This document shows positions 60,106 to 64,000 of a stretch of DNA of 64,000 nt, one piece after another. The position numbers and the translations under genes were made by a program. The notes under the pieces are model-generated. The model did not search any database. It was not told the origin of the DNA and saw only the letters and a program-made list of their open reading frames with translations. Where the stretch lies: assembly GCA_026874595.1 (NCBI GenBank), contig CM049306.1, positions 90,723,642 through 90,787,641 on the forward strand. Reading direction: 5' to 3'. Numbering within the stretch: position 1 is the first letter of the stretch; each line of letters begins with the position of its first letter. This stretch comes from Sipunculus nudus. Its lineage: Eukaryota; Annelida; Sipuncula; Golfingiida; Sipunculidae.

Positions 60106-60480
60106 AAAACCCCCCCATTCCCTCCCTGTGAATGGTGGTTTTGTTAGTAAACTGTTGTGAGCTTTTCTGTATTAATGAGAATTTTCTCTGTTAAAGTTTA
60201 TACGCCAGAGTAAGCCAACAGAAAATTTTCCCTTATTGGGCCTATTATCGCCCACCTCGCCTCGTTCCCGTGTATCTAGGTCACACTTCTGTTTCCTGTA
60301 ATCACTTTTTCGAAGGCGGAATGAAGTGGACTGGGAGGGAGCGTTGTTTGTAATACAGAAAAGCTCACAACAGTTTACTAACAAAACCACCATTCACAGG
60401 GAGGGAATGGGGGGGTTTTATTACGTAAACATAATTGTGAGCTGTTTCTGTATTAATGAGAATATAACAGATAAACCTTG
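60106..60480. repeat. DIRS-type terminal/internal inverted repeat structure
   Basis: 60106-60173 is the perfect reverse complement of 60352-60419 (68 bp each), ending in a seven-base C or G run. A third, direct copy of part of the arm (GTGAGC, TTTCTGTATTAATGAGAAT) sits at about 60437-60463, matching 60157-60182. Inverted termini plus an internal complementary copy are the hallmark of DIRS retrotransposon ends. Confidence 0.75.
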
Positions 60481-60604
60481 GGGAGGGGATACCTACCGGG
60501 AACGACGGAAAGAGGAGAACATCACAGCAGCGATGAAGCAGACGAAGACGTCGTCGCCGGAACAGATGGAGGAGTTGAGGACGGTCTGAAGAACTGTAGG
60601 ACCT

Positions 60605-61119
60605 CACCCGCTGAAATCACAGGGCCCAAGGAATTTGGGCCCGAAGCTTGTAACGTGACATCCAACAGATAGAAGCGGGGAAGGTAGAAGGCGACATCCA
60701 ATAGCCTTTCTTGACCAGTTGGTTCTGGGAAATCCCCGATAAATGGGCCAAAGACGTAGAGATGGCCCTGATGTCATGAGCATTGACGTGAAGCTGCTCC
60801 AATGATGACTGAGAAGCAGATTCATATGCTGAGACAATGGTAGCTTTTATCCAGGCACTAATGGAGATAGGGTTAATTTCTTTGTTTCAAGTAGTGACTT
60901 TCGTTGAAATAAACAACCTCCTGCCCCCCCCCCCCCAATTTGAAGGAGTAGCATTGAGATAGTAACGTAAAGCATGAACAGGGCAATGGTAGCCCCGTAA
61001 CGGTACTGGCCATTAGGGCGGGCAGGAACGTGCCAGGGTAACGGAGGAACATCGAATGATGGTTCTGCTAATAAATTCCGTAGGGAAATGTAAGGTGGCC
61101 GATGAACCGTTGGCCGCAA
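60605..61119 (-). pseudogene. DIRS-like tyrosine recombinase, decayed
   Basis: On the minus strand one frame at 61119-60847 reads LPWHVPARPNGQYRYGATIA, LFMLYV. Another at 60802-60617 reads NAHDIRAISTSLAHLSGISQ, NQLVKKGYWMSPSTF. The HDIRA and GYW..STF parts match the HxxR and H/W motifs of DIRS tyrosine recombinases, which circularise and integrate the element without target duplication. Frameshifts separate the two parts. Confidence 0.7.
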
Positions 61120-61935
61120 ATTGTGTAAATTGAGAATGGGCCACTAGGGCATGAAGCTCAGAACGGCAACCAGCAGAAGCAAGAGCAAGGAGGAAACCGT
61201 TTTCCGAGACAAATGCAGAAGAGGAGACGAACAAAGCGGTACCTAAGGGAGTCCGTGGAGGTGATGTAAGACAACGTCCAGACGCAAGGAAAGAGTGAGG
61301 GAGCGAGGACGAGAAGCCGGGCATGTACCCCATGAGAAATCCACCAGCAACAGATGACGGAGGGCACGATCGTGACTCCGCGGATGGAGGACCGACAGCA
61401 GGGCGGCACGATAGCCACGAAGAGACAGTTAGGATAAATGGTTATCCAGTAGGAATGAAACGAAGAATGCCAAAAGCGCTGTAAGCGACGGATCTAAAGG
61501 AGATTCCGTGGGCAGACGCCCAGCCGTGAAGAGACGTCACCGGGAGTCAGAGATGTGGTCTGAAGAACGGTGACGTGTAGCCGAGGCAAAGAGAGCAGCC
61601 TGACTTGAAAGGACCTGTTCCTTGAGATGACAGATGAGAGTACGCATGCGCACAGAGGGCACGACCGAATTTGGCGACGTGCTCATGGGAACGACCGGAA
61701 ATCGAGCTGGAGCGTTAGACGAAGCGGTGGTCGAGAGAAAAGCGAGCGCCACAGAGGAAACCAGGGAGTCGCAGGATGAATGGGAGGATGAGGAGGAGAT
61801 CCGTCTGATCCGCACGAGACAGACGGAGGAGGATACGGCGGATGAGAAGGGGCGCTGGAAAGGCGTAGAGAAACCGGTGAGATCAAACGGATGGCGGGTG
61901 GGCGGGGAGACGGTCGTGAGAGCGACGGAGACGCG

Positions 61936-62667
61936 TCACAATATGAACGAGGACTGGGGGAGGGGAAAATGGAATAGATCGAAACCAGGACGCCCAAGTC
62001 CAGTGAAGAGACACTGAAGTAAGGAGAGCGGAAGGACGACGGGCGGAGGTGGAGACGCGGGGCGACGTGAAAGGGCTTCTGTTAGAAAGTTCGATATGCC
62101 CGGAAGATGAGACGCTTTGATCAAGGCCCGTAGTGTTATACATAGATCGAACAAGAGGTAGGTCCCCTGCAACAGTGAGGGAGACCGAGTACCGCCCTGC
62201 CCGTTTATATATGCCACCACCGTGGTGTGGTCAGTCATGACGAGTATGTGACTGCCTAGTAAGCGCCGGGGACCAACGGGAGATCGCTCGATGTACAGCA
62301 CAAAGTTCGAGAACATGGATATGAAGGAGGCGTGTTGACGGGGACCAGATGCCCGAGGCGTGGAGATCTGCCATATGGGCACCCCAAGCGAGGAGAGATG
62401 AGTCGGTAAATACCTTACAATCGATCTCCTGAGAGAAAGGAACTTCCGGAAGGAGAAAGGAAAGGTCCAGTCAGGGGGGAAGAGTCCGCCACGGATGTTG
62501 ATACTGGAGGACCGCAGGAAGAACTGAATGGAGAGGGAGAAGGCCGTGAGCATGCAGGAGAGACTGAACCGGACGGAGATATAACCGACCGAACAGAACG
62601 AATCGGCGGCCCAGTTGAAAGTGTCGTGAAGAGAAGCAGCAGCACGAGAATCGATACGGCGAGACAC
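61936..62667 (-). pseudogene. DIRS-like RNase H region, decayed
   Basis: An open frame of 243 codons contains ILVMTDHTTVVAYINGQGGT, RSPSL and ASHLPGISNFLTEALSRR. These are the TDN(T)TVVAYINxQGGTRS and HLPGxxNxxADxLSR signatures of RNase H in DIRS elements. The adjacent frame at 62795-62415 carries the preceding LGVTLDFA segment, so a frameshift divides the domain. Confidence 0.8.
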
Positions 62668-62809
62668 AGAAAGGAACGAATTTGCGTCCCGAGCTTGAGA
62701 GCAAATGCGCGCGGTAGAGACGCAGTCCCTGACGCAAAATCGAGAGTCACACCCAGAAACTGTAAGGACGGGGTGGGAGTGAGCTGGGACATCACTGTAT
62801 AGACAAGAA

Positions 62810-63460
62810 AGTCAAGGTTCCTGAGTAATCAAGAACCAGGGAGCGGTGCACCAGTAAGAGAGAGCGATCGGCTGCATGGATAAGCCAATCGGCTAGGTAA
62901 GGGAGCACAGATAGGCCCTGGGAGCGGAGGTAAAGAGTGACCGTGTGGAAGACTGCGCTATTCCTTGCAGTGTAAAAGTCCAGGGTCTACATTGATCCTG
63001 AATGGAAGGGCACGTAAAATATATACGCCGTTCTGGTAGGCGAATCTAAGAAACGGTATGGAACGGAACGTGACAATAAGCATACGTAAGGTCTAATTTT
63101 GAACGTCCAATCCCTCCGACTGATAATGCTGAGAACCGCATGAATATTGAACATGCAAAAGGGCGGCGAGTTAAAGACTGAATAGAGACGCTGGAGATCG
63201 ATTATCGGGCGCCCCCGTCCGTGTGGTTTCGGAACCAGCAAAAGACGAGATTAAAATCCCCGGGTGGAAGGGGGAACCTCGAGAATCGCCCTCTTGTTGA
63301 GCAGAGACTGAATTGCCTCCTCCAACGCGAGACATTTGTCCGGAACAGTGTAGGGCTGAGGGTAGAACGGTTGCAGGGTGACTGGAGGATCATGCAAAAA
63401 TGTAAAACGGAACTCGAACGTGATTGTGCTGAGAACTAAACATGTGACGTTATGCATGCC
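62810..63460 (-). pseudogene. DIRS-like reverse transcriptase, frameshifted
   Basis: From 63457 down the frames read ALEEAIQSLLNKRAILEVPP, then LVPKPHGRGRPIIDLQRLYS, and near 62950-62830 FHTVTLYLRSQGLSVLPYLA, DWLIHAADRSL. LVPKPHGRGRPIIDL and the YLADWLI box (normally YLDDWL) identify a DIRS-type reverse transcriptase. One catalytic Asp is replaced by Ala, and several frameshifts and stops interrupt it, so it is inactive. Confidence 0.8.
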
Positions 63461-63486
63461 AAAGCGGGAAAATAGGTCGCTTAGAC

Positions 63487-63990
63487 AAGCGCCAACTGGA
63501 CCGAATGAGTCATTTCAGGGTCGAACCTCGGCGCGAGGAACAACCGTGAAAAGGGTGTGCACGACTGGTACGGCCGGAAGGACGGGACGACGGAGCAGGG
63601 GCCTGACGAGCCGATGAGAAGGCCATACAGGAAGGCCGCGAAGGCGGAACGTGGTAAGACGGGCGCGGAGGAGGAGTTGCCGAACGGGAGCTGACGGGCC
63701 GGTCGGAACGATCCAATGCACGGTCTAAGAGGGGCCTAAGGTGGCCGCCAAACAGAAGATACCCCGGAAAATTTTTAGCGTAAAGCTCAGCCAAAAGTTT
63801 GGGTTTCAAGGTACGTAAGGAATGGATACAGGCCGAGAGGCGCAGTAAAATACAATTTCTGCAATATGCCAATTAACCTGCTGGTGTTCAGCACAGTCAT
63901 GGCAGACGCTGGACAGATATCATTTAGTGTGGTCAAATCCGTTGAGACGGCGAGGAGGTTAGTGTAAATCATTCACCATCCCCGCTGCCG
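63487..63990 (-). pseudogene. DIRS-like gag C-terminal region
   Basis: Minus frames at 63972-63787 and 63872-63510 read LTTLNDICPASAMTVLNTSR, LIGILQ, then KNFPGYLLFGGHLRPLL, followed by a Pro/Ser/Arg-rich tail. The helix plus LFG segment and basic tail upstream of the reverse transcriptase fit the end of a DIRS gag protein. The left end of the element is outside the window. Confidence 0.55.
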
Positions 63991-64000
63991 GATGGCCGAG

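Larger units (their letters stand above)
60106..64000 (-). mobile_element. DIRS-like tyrosine-recombinase retrotransposon, degraded, 5' end off window
   Basis: The order on the minus strand is gag tail, reverse transcriptase, RNase H, tyrosine recombinase, then inverted-repeat end, which is the DIRS order. Base composition is markedly more GC-rich than the AT-rich surroundings. It lies upstream of the most 5' visible vault exon and has the same strand as that gene, so it is probably an intronic insertion. Confidence 0.82.

Noticed and set aside
61634-62017. Plus-strand 127-codon acidic ORF
   Set aside because: It lies antisense to the DIRS RNase H/recombinase region and reflects the GC-rich composition of the element.

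Overview
The window looks like nuclear DNA of a lophotrochozoan invertebrate, most likely a mollusc. The genes are intron-rich with GT-AG junctions. The predicted vault protein has an invertebrate character, and intron and intergenic DNA is packed with (TA)n microsatellites, tRNA-derived SINE-like copies, hAT- and Tc1-like MITEs, LINE and DIRS remnants, and dispersed repeats containing 'accttgacctttgacct'-type motifs of the kind I associate with molluscan genomes. The organism call is inference; nothing in the window proves a species.

Layout. 88-7668 (+): ten exons of a DUF6589-family protein with an internal PHD finger; the 5' end lies outside the window or is unseen. 7724-9934: about 30 copies of a 74-bp minisatellite showing a 444-bp higher-order repeat, followed at about 9990-10450 by a related G-rich ~96-bp repeat. 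10783-11238 (-): a two-exon fragment of an unrecognised gene. 11364-11589: a perfect 75-bp inverted repeat. 12016-12871 (-): a decayed LINE-type ORF1. 14032-20464 (+): a secreted multidomain protein with a signal peptide, two Cys-rich repeats resembling the PCSK9 C-terminal domain, a PAN/apple-like segment and a C-type lectin domain. 20.5-29 kb: no convincing gene, but several repeat families, including one hAT-type MITE inserted inside another of the same family with both 8-bp target duplications intact. 29988-30720 (+): two in-phase Cys-rich exons of unknown type. 34051-37613 (+): a flavin polyamine oxidase of the plant-like type, with a tiny first exon, a minisatellite-filled intron and one large second exon. 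37.6-44.1 kb: intergenic and repeat DNA. 44148-58263 (-): thirteen exons for the C-terminal half of major vault protein, including one GC-AG intron. 60106-64000 (-): a broken DIRS-like tyrosine-recombinase retrotransposon, probably inside a more 5' intron of the vault gene.

The genes are unrelated neighbours rather than a pathway. All splice models were built by hand from reading frame, intron phase and AG/GT sites. The long exons and the phase-consistent chains are strong. First exons, UTRs and promoters are not resolved.
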